A DNA stretch of 64,000 nt from G963676655 sp963676655 (GCA_963676655.2 CAXXKX010000005.1:682001-746000), one strand, 5' to 3'. Shown: positions 27,289 to 36,299, counted from the stretch's first letter. Translations and numbers: made by a program. The notes: generated by a model from the sequence alone, not told the origin.

Positions 27289-28134
27289 TCAGGTTTTATT
27301 TTTAACGTAATACCCGGGAGGATGCCCTGAATGTTCCTTGAAACGACGATAGAAGTTGCTGAGCGAAGTAAAACCGGCGTCCCTGGCCGTGTCTTCCATG
27401 GGCACTCCTTCGGCTAAACGCTCGATCGCGAACTCTGTCCTGAGCCGGTTCAGGTAAAAGGACATCGTGACCCCGGTATGACGCAGAAACGAGGCGTGAA
27501 AATGACTGCGACTCATTCCCGCCACGGACGCGGCACGATCCACGGAAAGAGATCGGCGAAAATTCGCGTTCAAATAACTTACCGCGTTGCGAACACGCTC
27601 ATCAGTGGAACCGGATTGCAGTTTTTCATGCAGACTTCGCGACAAATCACCATGCCTGAGACATGTCAACATCAAGCTCTGGGTAAGATTCTTCATCATA
27701 GCATTATATCCGGCACCGGGTCTTTCGCATTCATCAAGAATAGCCAACAGAAAGCCTCTGGCCCGGTCCCTTCCTTCAAGTGAAAGGTTAATCCGATTTC
27801 GACCTTTTTCTGCTTCAGTCGCCAAATCATTCAAAATCAGAGCAGTCTCACGCATCGAATCATCAACTCCGGAAAACGTTTCCGGGTGGACCATCACTAC
27901 CGCCACATGCATTTTTTCCTCGCTGCTGCTGAAGGCAAGATGTCCCTGCCCCGCAGGCAGAATAAACAGATCACCGGGCCGGCACTGGTAACGGCGTTCT
28001 TCTGCCAACTGCCAACCTGTACCTTCGAGACACATTATCAGTTCATGCTCCAGATGGGTATGCGACATATCATCCCCCCTGGTTCTCTCGGAACCTAACC
28101 TGACCTGCAACGCAAATATTGGATTACTTCTCAT
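27289..28134 (-). CDS. AraC-family transcriptional regulator
   Basis: A ~281-residue regulator with a cupin sensor (HTHLEHELIMCLEGTGWQLA) and a C-terminal double helix-turn-helix (VDRAASVAGMSRSHFHASF; EDTARDAGFTSLSNFYRRF; GHPPGYYV). The frame stays open to 28239, but the extra 35 residues are AT-rich and hydrophobic without family similarity, so the ATG at 28134 is preferred although its ribosome site is weak. It is divergent from the Gfo/Idh gene at 28278 and likely controls it and the isomerase. Confidence 0.88.
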   Translation of the reverse strand: MRSNPIFALQVRLGSERTRGDDMSHTHLEHELIMCLEGTGWQLAEERRYQCRPGDLFILPAGQGHLAFSSSEEKMHVAVVMVHPETFSGVDDSMRETALILNDLATEAEKGRNRINLSLEGRDRARGFLLAILDECERPGAGYNAMMKNLTQSLMLTCLRHGDLSRSLHEKLQSGSTDERVRNAVSYLNANFRRSLSVDRAASVAGMSRSHFHASFLRHTGVTMSFYLNRLRTEFAIERLAEGVPMEDTARDAGFTSLSNFYRRFKEHSGHPPGYYVKNKT

Positions 28135-28277
28135 AATATCAGATAATAGTATAATTAAAAGATTATAATACAATGACCTTGTTTTATAGTTACCAAACAA
28201 TATATTGATAAAAAATAACATGATATAAAACATTTTCAACCCGGCAATATCGGATTATAGTAAAAAGGAATTGATTT

Positions 28278-29318
28278 ATGAGAAAAACAAAAGCACTGCT
28301 GGTAGGCTGCGGCAGTATTCACCGGTCCTGGCTCGTTGGAATTAAGGATTTTGAAGACGTTGAAATCGTCGGGCTGATGGACATCAACCGGGAATCGGCC
28401 GAAAACAGCAAAAAGACCCACGACCTGACAAACGCACAAGTATTCACCGATCTGGATGAAGCTCTGGCCACCGTCAAACCCGATGTGGTCTTCGACTGTA
28501 CTTTGCCGGAAATTCATAAACAGGTAATGCTGAAAGCAGCTTCAGCCGGATGTCACATATTAGGTGAAAAGCCGATGGCGGTATCAGTATCCGAAGCGCA
28601 GGAAATGATCGAAGCGGCAAAAGCCAACAATATAACCCATGCGGTCATCCAGAACCGTCGATACATGAACGAAATCGTCGCCTTTCGCGATTTTATCAAA
28701 AGCGGCCAGCTTGGAAAACTGACCACGCTTAACGCTGACTTCTATCTTGGCTGTCACTTCGGCGGCTTTCGCGATGTGATGGAACACGTACTGTTACTGG
28801 ATATGGCTATCCACAGTTTCGATCAGGCCCGTTTTATCTCCTGCTGCGATCCGGTCAGCGTCTATTGTCACGAGTGGAATCCGCAAGGTTCATGGTACGA
28901 ACATGCCGCTTCCGCCATCTGTATTTTCGAAATGTCCGACGGCGTAGTCTTCACTTATCGCGGCAGCTGGTGCGCAGAAGGCCTGAAAACCTCATGGCAA
29001 TGCGACTGGCGCGCAATCTGCACCAACGGCACTGCAAAATGGAACGGCGAACAGGAAATGCAGGCCGAAAAAGTCACGGGCGATGAGGGCTTCATGCGGG
29101 AAATGGCATCACTGGAAATTCCTCCGGTTGAACTGGAATACAAAACCCACAGCGGCAATATCCGGGAATTCCTCGACTGTATTAAAAACGGAACCGCACC
29201 GCAGACTGTCGGCACTGACAACATCAAATCGCTGGCAATGGTTGAAGCCGCCGTCAAAAGCGCCGAAACCGGACAGAAGGTTGGGATTGAGTGGGGAGTG
29301 GGGAATGGTAAGTTATGA
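28278..29318 (+). CDS. Gfo/Idh/MocA-family oxidoreductase
   Basis: A 346-residue NAD(P)-dependent dehydrogenase. Rossmann motif LLVGCGSIHRSW, canonical GEKPMAVS (the EKP lysine), and LLDMAIHSFDQAR with the catalytic-region His. AAGGA ribosome site. It forms a probable sugar-oxidation and isomerisation pair with the downstream isomerase gene and is under a divergent AraC regulator. The last residues (GVGNGKL) are encoded by a heptanucleotide repeat array, so its natural C-terminus has been replaced or extended by repeat DNA. Confidence 0.92.
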   Translation: MRKTKALLVGCGSIHRSWLVGIKDFEDVEIVGLMDINRESAENSKKTHDLTNAQVFTDLDEALATVKPDVVFDCTLPEIHKQVMLKAASAGCHILGEKPMAVSVSEAQEMIEAAKANNITHAVIQNRRYMNEIVAFRDFIKSGQLGKLTTLNADFYLGCHFGGFRDVMEHVLLLDMAIHSFDQARFISCCDPVSVYCHEWNPQGSWYEHAASAICIFEMSDGVVFTYRGSWCAEGLKTSWQCDWRAICTNGTAKWNGEQEMQAEKVTGDEGFMREMASLEIPPVELEYKTHSGNIREFLDCIKNGTAPQTVGTDNIKSLAMVEAAVKSAETGQKVGIEWGVGNGKL

Positions 29319-29365
29319 GTGGGGAGTGAGGAGTGAGGAGTTATGTGTGAGGAGTGGGGAGAAAC
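29289..29365. repeat. Heptanucleotide tandem array overlapping a stop codon
   Basis: Eleven 7-mers with consensus GAGTGGG/GAGTGAG, the reverse complement of the unit at 22134-22224. The Gfo/Idh stop codon (29316-29318) lies inside the array. Confidence 0.93.
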
Positions 29366-29434
29366 TCAACCGCGAATCGCAAGTTATTCGTGGAAATTAT
29401 TAATTCGTGAAATTAGCGAAATTTGTGCAAAGGA

Positions 29435-29588
29435 GCTGTATAAAAATAAACTTGACAAAATGAGTGAATTATCCCGGAATGATTTGGGGAGTTGCCGATG
29501 AGGCGCATAGCCTCAGCTATGTAACGAATCGGCAAAACACAAAGCAACCGGGAGAAACGCACAGATGTAAAGGTTATTTTTATACAGC
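29435..29588. mobile_element. MITE-like long-hairpin element
   Basis: Perfect 15-bp terminal inverted repeats, GCTGTATAAAAATAA (29435-29449) and its complement (29574-29588), extend as AGGWGCTG with one mismatch. Inside are nested stems: TCCCGG/CCGGGA, TTGCCGAT/ATCGGCAA, and the core hairpin CATAGC-CTCA-GCTATG. No coding capacity. It resembles the element at 38323-38487 in its plan and in its central sequence. It lies directly upstream of the isomerase gene, so it could also act as a structured leader. Confidence 0.65.
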
Positions 29589-29611
29589 ACCTAATAAAAA
29601 GGAAAAAGAAA

Positions 29612-30520
29612 ATGTCACATGATCTGAGTAAAGAAACAATCCGCATCGGCACTCTGGTATCAGCCGGAAAAGTAGACGCGGCCTCGTACATCAAGCAAAT
29701 CCTGCCGCACGGCTTTGAAAGCTTTTCCCTGACCTACTGGCAGACGTTCAACGGAAAATGTCCGAAACAAGTAGCGAAAGACGTCAACAAAGTTCTGGAA
29801 AACGAACAGGCGATCATCAGCTCCGTATCAATGTTCGGCAATCCGCTGGAGTACGATGAAGCCGCCGAAGAAACCCGCAAAGGCTGGGAAGCGCTGATTG
29901 ACTGCGCCGAGCTCTACGGCACCAATCTCGTAACCGGCTTTACCGGACGGCTGCGCGGCAAACCGATCGATGAAAACATTGAACGATTCAAAGAAGTTTG
30001 GACTCCGCTGGCCGAACGCGCCGCCGCCAAAGGCGTCAAGATCGCTTTTGAGAACTGCGACATGGGCGGCACCTGGGCCTCAGGCGACTGGAACATCGCC
30101 CATAATCCAACCGCGTGGGAACTGATTTTTGCAGCCGTCCCCGCCGAAAACATGGGACTGCAGTGGGAACCGTGTCACCAGATGGTCAGCCTGATCGATC
30201 CGATGCCGCAACTGCGCGAATGGGTCGGCAAGATTTTCCATGTCCACGGCAAGGACGCGACAATTCATTGGGATGTGGTTAAAAAGTACGGCGTTCACGG
30301 CCCGAATAAATTCGCGTTTCACCGTACGCCGGGTTTCGGCGACAGCAATTGGACCGACATTATATCAGATCTGCGCATCGGTGGATTCAAAGGCTCGATT
30401 GACATCGAGGGCTGGCATGACCCTATCTATCGTGGCGATCTGGAAATGACCGGACAGGTTTACGGTCTTAACTACCTTAAACAGTGCCGCGGCGGCTTCT
30501 TCGCCGAAAACCCGGTCTGA
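29612..30520 (+). CDS. Sugar phosphate isomerase/epimerase (xylose isomerase-like TIM barrel)
   Basis: A 302-residue protein of the AP-endonuclease-2/xylose-isomerase-like TIM-barrel family. Metal-ligand motifs are visible as VKIAFENCDMGG (Glu), GLQWEPCHQM (Glu/His pair region), KIFHVHGKDA (His) and GSIDIEGWHDP (Glu near the end). Length is normal; there is no signal peptide. It follows the Gfo/Idh gene by ~290 bp that contain a heptad array and a MITE-like element, so co-transcription is uncertain. Its stop abuts the stop of the convergent AraC gene with no base between them. Confidence 0.9.
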   Translation: MSHDLSKETIRIGTLVSAGKVDAASYIKQILPHGFESFSLTYWQTFNGKCPKQVAKDVNKVLENEQAIISSVSMFGNPLEYDEAAEETRKGWEALIDCAELYGTNLVTGFTGRLRGKPIDENIERFKEVWTPLAERAAAKGVKIAFENCDMGGTWASGDWNIAHNPTAWELIFAAVPAENMGLQWEPCHQMVSLIDPMPQLREWVGKIFHVHGKDATIHWDVVKKYGVHGPNKFAFHRTPGFGDSNWTDIISDLRIGGFKGSIDIEGWHDPIYRGDLEMTGQVYGLNYLKQCRGGFFAENPV

Positions 30521-31375
30521 TCAGTGGCGGAACTGGTTCGGAGGCGAGCCGAAATAATCGCCGAACCTCCGGACAAAATAACTGACGCTTTTAAACCCGG
30601 TCCGGTCACTGATCTCTTTAACCAGCAGATCGCTGAACTGGACCAGTTCCATCGCCTTATCGAGCCTGATCCGGGTCAGGTAATCGGTAAAGTTGGTTTT
30701 CAGTTCCTTCCCCAGCAGCGCGGTCAGATAACTTTCACTTAGTTTCAGGTGCAAACTGACATCGGAACGTTTAAGGTCGCGATGGTAATTGGCCCGGATA
30801 TACTCTTCAAATTCAACCAGCTTACTGTTTTGTTCCGAAGCATTTTGACCGAATTCAGCTTTCAGAAGCACAAAAATTTCAAGCATCCTGGCTTTCATGA
30901 CCAGCTGACTGCCGGAACCTTTCTGTTCTCGATAGATCTGGCGGATCAGCATACCAAGTTGACTTCCGCTCTCTTTTGAAATCATCATAACGAACGGCAA
31001 TTCCGACAACCCGGCAAAGCGGACCAATTCATCCGCGTATAGCACAAATTCATCGCCCTTCTCTGAAACGCTGGTATTCCCCATCCGCAACTTTTCATCG
31101 GCAACGATCCAGCCGGAAAAATTAACCGTTCCCAGAGTAAGAAAACCGCCGGAATTACTTCTAAACTCGTGCCGCTGACCCGGACCGTACATAAACAGCA
31201 TTCCCGGTTCAAGATTATAATACCGCCCCTCCACTTCAGCCGTACCGGAGCCGTCGTAAACGTAAAGCAGTTGGTACGCGTAATTACAGCGCGGCCCGAA
31301 TTTTACATTATCCGAGGAAAAATAGTTGGAGCCGCGGATTACCGGGTTCAATTCCAATTCTGATATTTCTCGCAT
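30521..31375 (-). CDS. AraC-family transcriptional regulator
   Basis: A 284-residue regulator: cupin sensor (LLYVYDGSGTAEVEGRYYNL), linker, and a C-terminal double helix-turn-helix (RSDVSLHLKLSESYLTALLG; VKEISDRTGFKSVSYFVRRF; PPNQFR). It is divergent from the sulfatase at 31488 and likely controls it. Two copies of AGTCTYAAAATTA (31381-31393 and 31458-31470) flank the shared promoter region. Confidence 0.92.
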   Translation of the reverse strand: MREISELELNPVIRGSNYFSSDNVKFGPRCNYAYQLLYVYDGSGTAEVEGRYYNLEPGMLFMYGPGQRHEFRSNSGGFLTLGTVNFSGWIVADEKLRMGNTSVSEKGDEFVLYADELVRFAGLSELPFVMMISKESGSQLGMLIRQIYREQKGSGSQLVMKARMLEIFVLLKAEFGQNASEQNSKLVEFEEYIRANYHRDLKRSDVSLHLKLSESYLTALLGKELKTNFTDYLTRIRLDKAMELVQFSDLLVKEISDRTGFKSVSYFVRRFGDYFGSPPNQFRH

Positions 31376-31380
31376 AATAA

Positions 31381-31470
31381 AGTCTTAAAATTATATTATT
31401 AATTCGATTATTATATTTATTTAAGATAAAATAACTCTATATTAATAAAAAATCAATAGTCTCAAAATTA
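31381..31470. promoter_or_regulatory. Direct repeats between divergent AraC and sulfatase genes
   Basis: AGTCTTAAAATTA (31381-31393) and AGTCTCAAAATTA (31458-31470) are 77 bp apart, at opposite ends of the 112-bp intergenic region. They could be regulator half-sites at each promoter. Very AT-rich DNA, hence low confidence. Confidence 0.3.
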
Positions 31471-31487
31471 AACAATGAGGTAATATC

Positions 31488-32969
31488 ATGGAAACCCGTC
31501 CCAACATTCTGCTGCTCTTCACCGATATGCAGCGCTTCGACACCATTCACGCTCTCGGCAATCCGGTTATCAAAACCCCCAACCTTGACCGTCTCGTCCG
31601 GGAAGGCACCAGTTTTACTTCAGCCTATTCCCCCTCCCCGGTCTGTGTGCCGGCCAGGTGGTGCATGCATTACGGCCAGTACACCCGGAAATCCGGACTT
31701 TACAAGAACGGCAGAATGCCGGACGATAACGGCCGTTCCCTGCCCGCACTCCTCAGCGGCTCGGGATATAAAACCAAAGCAATCGGCAAGTGCCACTTCA
31801 CACCGGAAAGAAACGCTCTACGCGGGTTCGACTCCAGACTGACCCAGGAGGAAGGCTATTCCGACCCGGACGTAGACGATTACTGCAAATGGTTAAGTGA
31901 CAACGGCTATGATTTTGACGAACCGCACGGCACCCGGGGCGAAATGTACTATATTCCGCAGATTTCCCTGCATTCGGAGAAAGATCATCCGACCCAATGG
32001 ATCGGCGATAACTCGGCAGAATTCATCCGCGACAACTCCGGCAAAGGTGAACCGTGGTTTCTCTTTTCGAGTTTTATCCATCCGCATCCACCCTGCGCGC
32101 CGCCGAAACCGTGGCACAAGCTTTATCGCGCCCCGCTGATGCCGCTGCCGAAAGTCGCCGATAACCCGGAAAACCTCTATACCTGGATCAACCGTCATCA
32201 GAACCGGTACAAATATCGCGACAATGGCATCGACAATAACCTGATGCGTAACCTGAAAGCCTATTACTACGCGACAATTTCTTTTGTTGACTTCCAGATC
32301 GGGCGTATCCTCGACGCGCTTGATAAAACCGGAGAACTGGACAACACCTTGATAATCTTCACCTCGGACCACGGCGAATTTCTCGGCGACAATAACTGTT
32401 TCGGCAAACGCAGCATGCATGACCCGGCCTCACGCGTTCCAATGATTGTACGCGGCCCCGGTTTCAGACCCGGAGAAATCTGCGAATCCCCGGTCAACCT
32501 GGTCGATATTATGCCGACCGCCGCCGCGGCCTGCGGGCTGGAGGCAGCTGACACCGACGGCGTAGACCTGGCGACGGTTGCCGATGGCAGTTGTGACCGT
32601 AAATATGTATTCTCCCAGTTCGGCAGCGCGGAAGACGGTATTTACATGATAGTCAGCCGCGAGTGGAAATATTTCTACTCCGCCGGTGATCGCCGGGAAT
32701 ATCTTTTTGACCGGATCAACGACCCGGACGAAACCCGCAACAAAGCCGGTCTGTTTATGTTGAATGATGTAAAAAACAGCTTAAAGCAGGCTTTACTGGA
32801 ATATCTCAAACAGGAAAATGCGACCGAAGCTTTTATAGAAACCGAAACAGGACTGGATTGGCGCGAATATCCGCATCTTGACATGTCATATCTGGAAGAC
32901 CCGGACAACGGCCTTCTGATTCAGGATCATGACGCATATGTTCTTGACCGCCCTGGATATACGGACTGA
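31488..32969 (+). CDS. Sulfatase (type I, formylglycine-dependent)
   Basis: A 493-residue sulfatase. ILLLFTDMQRFD contributes the N-terminal metal site and CVPARW (Cys53) the C-x-P-x-R formylglycine site. FTSDHGEFLGD is the second metal-binding motif. AATGAGG lies upstream of the start. As with the other sulfatase, no signal peptide is seen. It differs enough from the first enzyme (CVPAR versus CSPTR) to suggest a different substrate. It is divergent from an AraC gene. Confidence 0.93.
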   Translation: METRPNILLLFTDMQRFDTIHALGNPVIKTPNLDRLVREGTSFTSAYSPSPVCVPARWCMHYGQYTRKSGLYKNGRMPDDNGRSLPALLSGSGYKTKAIGKCHFTPERNALRGFDSRLTQEEGYSDPDVDDYCKWLSDNGYDFDEPHGTRGEMYYIPQISLHSEKDHPTQWIGDNSAEFIRDNSGKGEPWFLFSSFIHPHPPCAPPKPWHKLYRAPLMPLPKVADNPENLYTWINRHQNRYKYRDNGIDNNLMRNLKAYYYATISFVDFQIGRILDALDKTGELDNTLIIFTSDHGEFLGDNNCFGKRSMHDPASRVPMIVRGPGFRPGEICESPVNLVDIMPTAAAACGLEAADTDGVDLATVADGSCDRKYVFSQFGSAEDGIYMIVSREWKYFYSAGDRREYLFDRINDPDETRNKAGLFMLNDVKNSLKQALLEYLKQENATEAFIETETGLDWREYPHLDMSYLEDPDNGLLIQDHDAYVLDRPGYTD

Positions 32970-32974
32970 GTAAA

Positions 32975-33002
32975 AGGTTGAAAGTTGAAGGTTGAAGGTT
33001 GA
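32975..33002. repeat. Heptanucleotide tandem array of a third type
   Basis: Four units: AGGTTGA, AAGTTGA, AGGTTGA, AGGTTGA. Starts 6 bp past the sulfatase stop codon. Confidence 0.9.
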
Positions 33003-33013
33003 AATAATCGCCG

Positions 33014-33054
33014 GTCGACAGGGGTATGCACCCCCGTTAAAAAACCCGGCTCCC
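33014..33054 (-). repeat. Fragment related to the composite REP-like element
   Basis: Read on the minus strand it contains TTTTAACGGGGGTGCATACC followed by CCTGTCGAC, closely matching the left module at 38587-38615 (TTTTAACGGGGATGCCTACC, CCTGCAGAC). GGGGTATGCACCCC forms a small hairpin. Confidence 0.6.
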
Positions 33055-33078
33055 ACGGTGTTTAAACCATTCGATGCA

Positions 33079-33618
33079 TTATTTCAAAATATGATCCACG
33101 GCTTCGACAATTGATAAAGCGGTTGCCAGTCCGGTTTTACAGGCTACATCTTCGTACTCTTTACCGTGGCCGGTCATGACCAGGACGGAACCGGCACAGC
33201 CGGCGGCTTCCGCCGCGCCGATGTCGCTCATTTTATCACCGATCATATACGAAATTGAACAATCGATATCAAGGTCTTCAGCAGCTTGCAGCAGCATACC
33301 GGGAGCCGGTTTCCGGCAATCACATTCTCCGGAATGATCGGGATGGTGCGGACACAGGTAGATACCGTCGATCCTGACGCCGTTCTCCGCCAGGAGTTCC
33401 CGGATACGATCATTCACCAGGATCGCGTCGGATTCCTCATAGTAACCACGGGCGATTCCGGCCTGATTGGTCGTAACCACGATCAGGAAACCGGCATCGC
33501 AAAGGCGTTTTATCGCGGCTGCCGCACCGGGAATAAGTCTGATCTTCTCAGGGTCGGAGAGATAATGCTCCTCTTCGATGATCACCCCGTCCCGATCCAG
33601 AAATACCGCTTTATTCAT
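33079..33618 (-). CDS. gmhB: HAD-IIIA phosphatase, heptose-1,7-bisphosphate 7-phosphatase-like
   Basis: A 179-residue phosphatase of the histidinol/heptose-bisphosphate (GmhB) type, which removes the 7-phosphate of D-glycero-manno-heptose 1,7-bisphosphate in LPS-core precursor synthesis. The HAD nucleophile motif is FLDRDGV (Asp8, Asp10), motif II is VVTTNQAGIARG, the zinc loop is CPHHPDHSGECDC, and motif III/IV is MIGDKMSDI. The ATG at 33618 is preferred; a TTG two codons earlier is less likely. It lies 27 bp downstream of a URO-D gene, apart from other heptose genes, so a different sugar phosphate is possible. Confidence 0.85.
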   Translation of the reverse strand: MNKAVFLDRDGVIIEEEHYLSDPEKIRLIPGAAAAIKRLCDAGFLIVVTTNQAGIARGYYEESDAILVNDRIRELLAENGVRIDGIYLCPHHPDHSGECDCRKPAPGMLLQAAEDLDIDCSISYMIGDKMSDIGAAEAAGCAGSVLVMTGHGKEYEDVACKTGLATALSIVEAVDHILK

Positions 33619-33645
33619 ATTCAATAAATTCTTTCAAGTATATAT

Positions 33646-34734
33646 TCAACCTCGAGCCAGAATCGTATTGATCATGGCCTTGTACTGCGGGAAACACACG
33701 TCGCCCTTGCCGGGACGCCTCGGCGACTCCGTCGGCGAAATGATCAAGCCCTTGCGGTCCTTGAAGATGGCTTTTACCAATTGCCGGGTCTCTTCTTTGA
33801 TGTCTTTGGCTGACGCATCGTACATCCGGTCAATCAGGATATTGCCCTCAAGACAGGTCTTGCCGCGAATAATCGACTTAACGTCTTTCAACCAGAAATC
33901 ATCCGTCTGCAGGGCTTCAAGAGGATGCAAAACATCCACACCAAGATCGACAAAGCATTGCAGTATCTCTTTATTCAAAACGTGCGCTTTAACATTGATC
34001 CGGGAATCGCCTTCATGAATAAGGTCGATTACCGGTTGGTCAAACCGGGCGACAAAATCCTGAAAGCCTTCCGGCTCATGCAGCAGCGGCACCAGTTCTT
34101 CAGCTTCAATCATCGACAAACACGGCCCGACCTCTTCTTTATTGAAAAATTTCATCAGTTCCAGCAACTCTTTCATGCGGCGTTCGCACAAGGCATAGAG
34201 GACATCGCGGTTGCTTGCCGCCAGTGAAGTGAAGTTTTCCGGCCCGCACAAAGCCGCGACATGAGCGGATGGACTGTAGCCCAGCTCCACATCAAGAACT
34301 CCGGCATCGCCCAGAAACATGTTCGCTTCAAAAAACGACAGGCTTTCACCAGTAAATTCCAACGGCGGCAGCGATAAATACATCTCCGCGTCTTCCGCGC
34401 TCTTGATTAGATATTCCTCCATCTGCCTCGGCTGTCCGTTGAGGCCGACAAAAAAGGAATGACGCAGTTTTCCGGCCGGAGTCTTGAGGAAATCCACCCG
34501 CCGGTTAAATTCATCCGAATGTTTGGCCTCATGAGCGCTGAATCCGGGCATATTGGTACAATATTGGGCAGCCGGCCAGCTCTTTTTCTGGACGGTTTTT
34601 TCCTGAATATATTGCTTCAGACGGTCATAAGACGCATCCTCTACGGGAAAATCACTCGGACAACAGACTGCGGGCCGGTCCAGATCCTGATGATAATAAC
34701 AACGAATCAAACGTTCTCTTCTGGTCAAATTCAT
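33646..34734 (-). CDS. URO-D (uroporphyrinogen decarboxylase-like) protein
   Basis: A 362-residue URO-D superfamily protein: N-terminal LTRRERLIRCYYHQDLDRPAV is the usual opening of the PVC paralogs (R-E-R-x-x-x-x-x-x-x-x-x-D-R-P), and the barrel contains INVKAHVLNKEILQCFVDLG and TCLEGNILIDRMYDA. It ends with SPTESPRRPGKGDV. Probably a methyltransferase-like enzyme rather than a haem enzyme. It is upstream of, and likely co-transcribed with, the GmhB-like gene. Confidence 0.78.
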   Translation of the reverse strand: MNLTRRERLIRCYYHQDLDRPAVCCPSDFPVEDASYDRLKQYIQEKTVQKKSWPAAQYCTNMPGFSAHEAKHSDEFNRRVDFLKTPAGKLRHSFFVGLNGQPRQMEEYLIKSAEDAEMYLSLPPLEFTGESLSFFEANMFLGDAGVLDVELGYSPSAHVAALCGPENFTSLAASNRDVLYALCERRMKELLELMKFFNKEEVGPCLSMIEAEELVPLLHEPEGFQDFVARFDQPVIDLIHEGDSRINVKAHVLNKEILQCFVDLGVDVLHPLEALQTDDFWLKDVKSIIRGKTCLEGNILIDRMYDASAKDIKEETRQLVKAIFKDRKGLIISPTESPRRPGKGDVCFPQYKAMINTILARG

Positions 34735-35027
34735 AGTAAAATCCTGCGTATTTTATATTAGTAAATAAATTTCCTTACTATACCATCAGTCAAATCCAAT
34801 GCAAACAAGATTAACCGGAAAAAAAATCAAGAAAACCGGATTCATTGTGTCGATTTCATCAAAATTAAGAAATCATATAAAATCTAATTGATAAACCACG
34901 GACAACACGAAAAATCACTGAAGTTAAATTCTTTGCAAAAAAGGAGTTTTTAGTATTAAGCGCGGATAGCGTGGAAAATTAAATTGAGAAACAGGGGCAT
35001 TTGACCAGTGGCTGGCATTTGACCTTA

Positions 35028-36299
35028 TTAATTATTCTGTTTGATCATGCCGGTTATATATTTTCTGAAATTAATGTAATTCGCATCATAATAGAAGCCT
35101 GTTACAAATGATCGTCTGTCCTTCTCCAGGAATTCCGGCAATGGCAATTTTCTTATTCGATAAAAACTATAATCTGTGCCCACTGGTTTGCTTTTTTGAG
35201 TTTCGTATTCAGGAAAATTCGCCGCAATACATAATTTTTCAGTTTTTTTGTGTTTTCTAAGAAATATGTAACATCGACAAATAACAAACTTTTCAAGAAG
35301 ATCGTTGTTCTCATAAGGAATATAGGTTGATATAGAAATTTTTTTATTTTCATTCAGTATCAGGAAGCAAACATTGCTGTCAGTCTTGGATTTAACAAGC
35401 CTTCCCCTTATCTCCACATATGTCCCTAAATATGGAATTAATTCCGACACATCGCTGATCTTTCGGTTTGCCACGCTGAATTGTTCAGAGCTCTGAGAAT
35501 TTGCTTTTTGCTTTAAAACCTGTTTGGGGCTTTTTAGGTTATTGTATATAAACTTGGCATATGATTCATAACTAACATCTCTAGACAATCCCAGAAATAT
35601 TAAATTGAATTTTTTGATTGCACTTTTTGTCGGGGTTGACTCTCTGATACAATCAGGTTTATTTTTGCCTACCTCAATATTATCATAAACTTTTTTAACC
35701 TCAACATCTCTCAAATCCAACCATCCATTCTGCTGATAACCACTTTTCTTTCCCCATGTCTTATCTACAGTCGCACGAGAAAGATAATTAAAACACAATC
35801 TGCCTTTTATAATTAGAAATGGACTTTCCAGATAACTTTTATTTTCTTTGAGAGACCCCCCGTGAGATTCAAGTAGAATTTGACTTATTCCCTTTAACAT
35901 CAGATTAGTTTTACCGTTTATTGCAAAGCCTTCGGCATTTTTGACTGTTTTGATGATTTTTGCCCGACCATAGATTTCAACATTTTTTCCTATAAACGGA
36001 GCTAGCTGCCATAAATGCTCTACTTCGTGTACATGCGTTATTTTCCCTGCCATCAACTTATCAAATGCGATATATAATTTTTCCTGTTTACAATCAGTGT
36101 TGACATTACCCAAATCATCTTCATCAACAACAACTTGTGGCTTCATACCACCTATATTTTTAAAAACAAGATGTGCATCTGAAAGAAAACACCCGGTTAA
36201 TCCTGACAATAAAAGAAACATGGTTACGCTATATAAGATTATTTTCTTAACATTCATGATTCTATTCATCCTGGCTGATTTACCGAAACCACATTTCAT
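35028..36299 (-). CDS. Lipoprotein with two OB-like repeats, unknown function
   Basis: A ~423-residue lipoprotein; the lipobox is LSGLTGC. The ATG at 36299 overlaps the upstream stop as ATGA, while an internal ATG at 36257 with AGGA upstream gives a more usual signal peptide (MNVKKIILYSVTMFLLLSG); either may be used. Two segments are alike, LAPFIGKNVEIYGRAKIIKT (~residue 95) and LIPYLGTYVEIRGRLVKSKT (~residue 290), pointing to duplicated OB-like beta-barrel domains. I do not recognise the family. It is the last gene of a three-gene envelope cluster with two membrane proteins. Confidence 0.8.
   Translation of the reverse strand: MKCGFGKSARMNRIMNVKKIILYSVTMFLLLSGLTGCFLSDAHLVFKNIGGMKPQVVVDEDDLGNVNTDCKQEKLYIAFDKLMAGKITHVHEVEHLWQLAPFIGKNVEIYGRAKIIKTVKNAEGFAINGKTNLMLKGISQILLESHGGSLKENKSYLESPFLIIKGRLCFNYLSRATVDKTWGKKSGYQQNGWLDLRDVEVKKVYDNIEVGKNKPDCIRESTPTKSAIKKFNLIFLGLSRDVSYESYAKFIYNNLKSPKQVLKQKANSQSSEQFSVANRKISDVSELIPYLGTYVEIRGRLVKSKTDSNVCFLILNENKKISISTYIPYENNDLLEKFVICRCYIFLRKHKKTEKLCIAANFPEYETQKSKPVGTDYSFYRIRKLPLPEFLEKDRRSFVTGFYYDANYINFRKYITGMIKQNN

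Noticed and set aside
28135..28239. N-terminal extension of the AraC protein at 27289
   Set aside because: AT-rich hydrophobic stretch without AraC similarity, in a divergent promoter region.
34996..35024. Direct repeat GGCATTTGACC, two copies 18 bp apart
   Set aside because: Short and only two copies at a gene's 3' end; no regulatory meaning could be supported.
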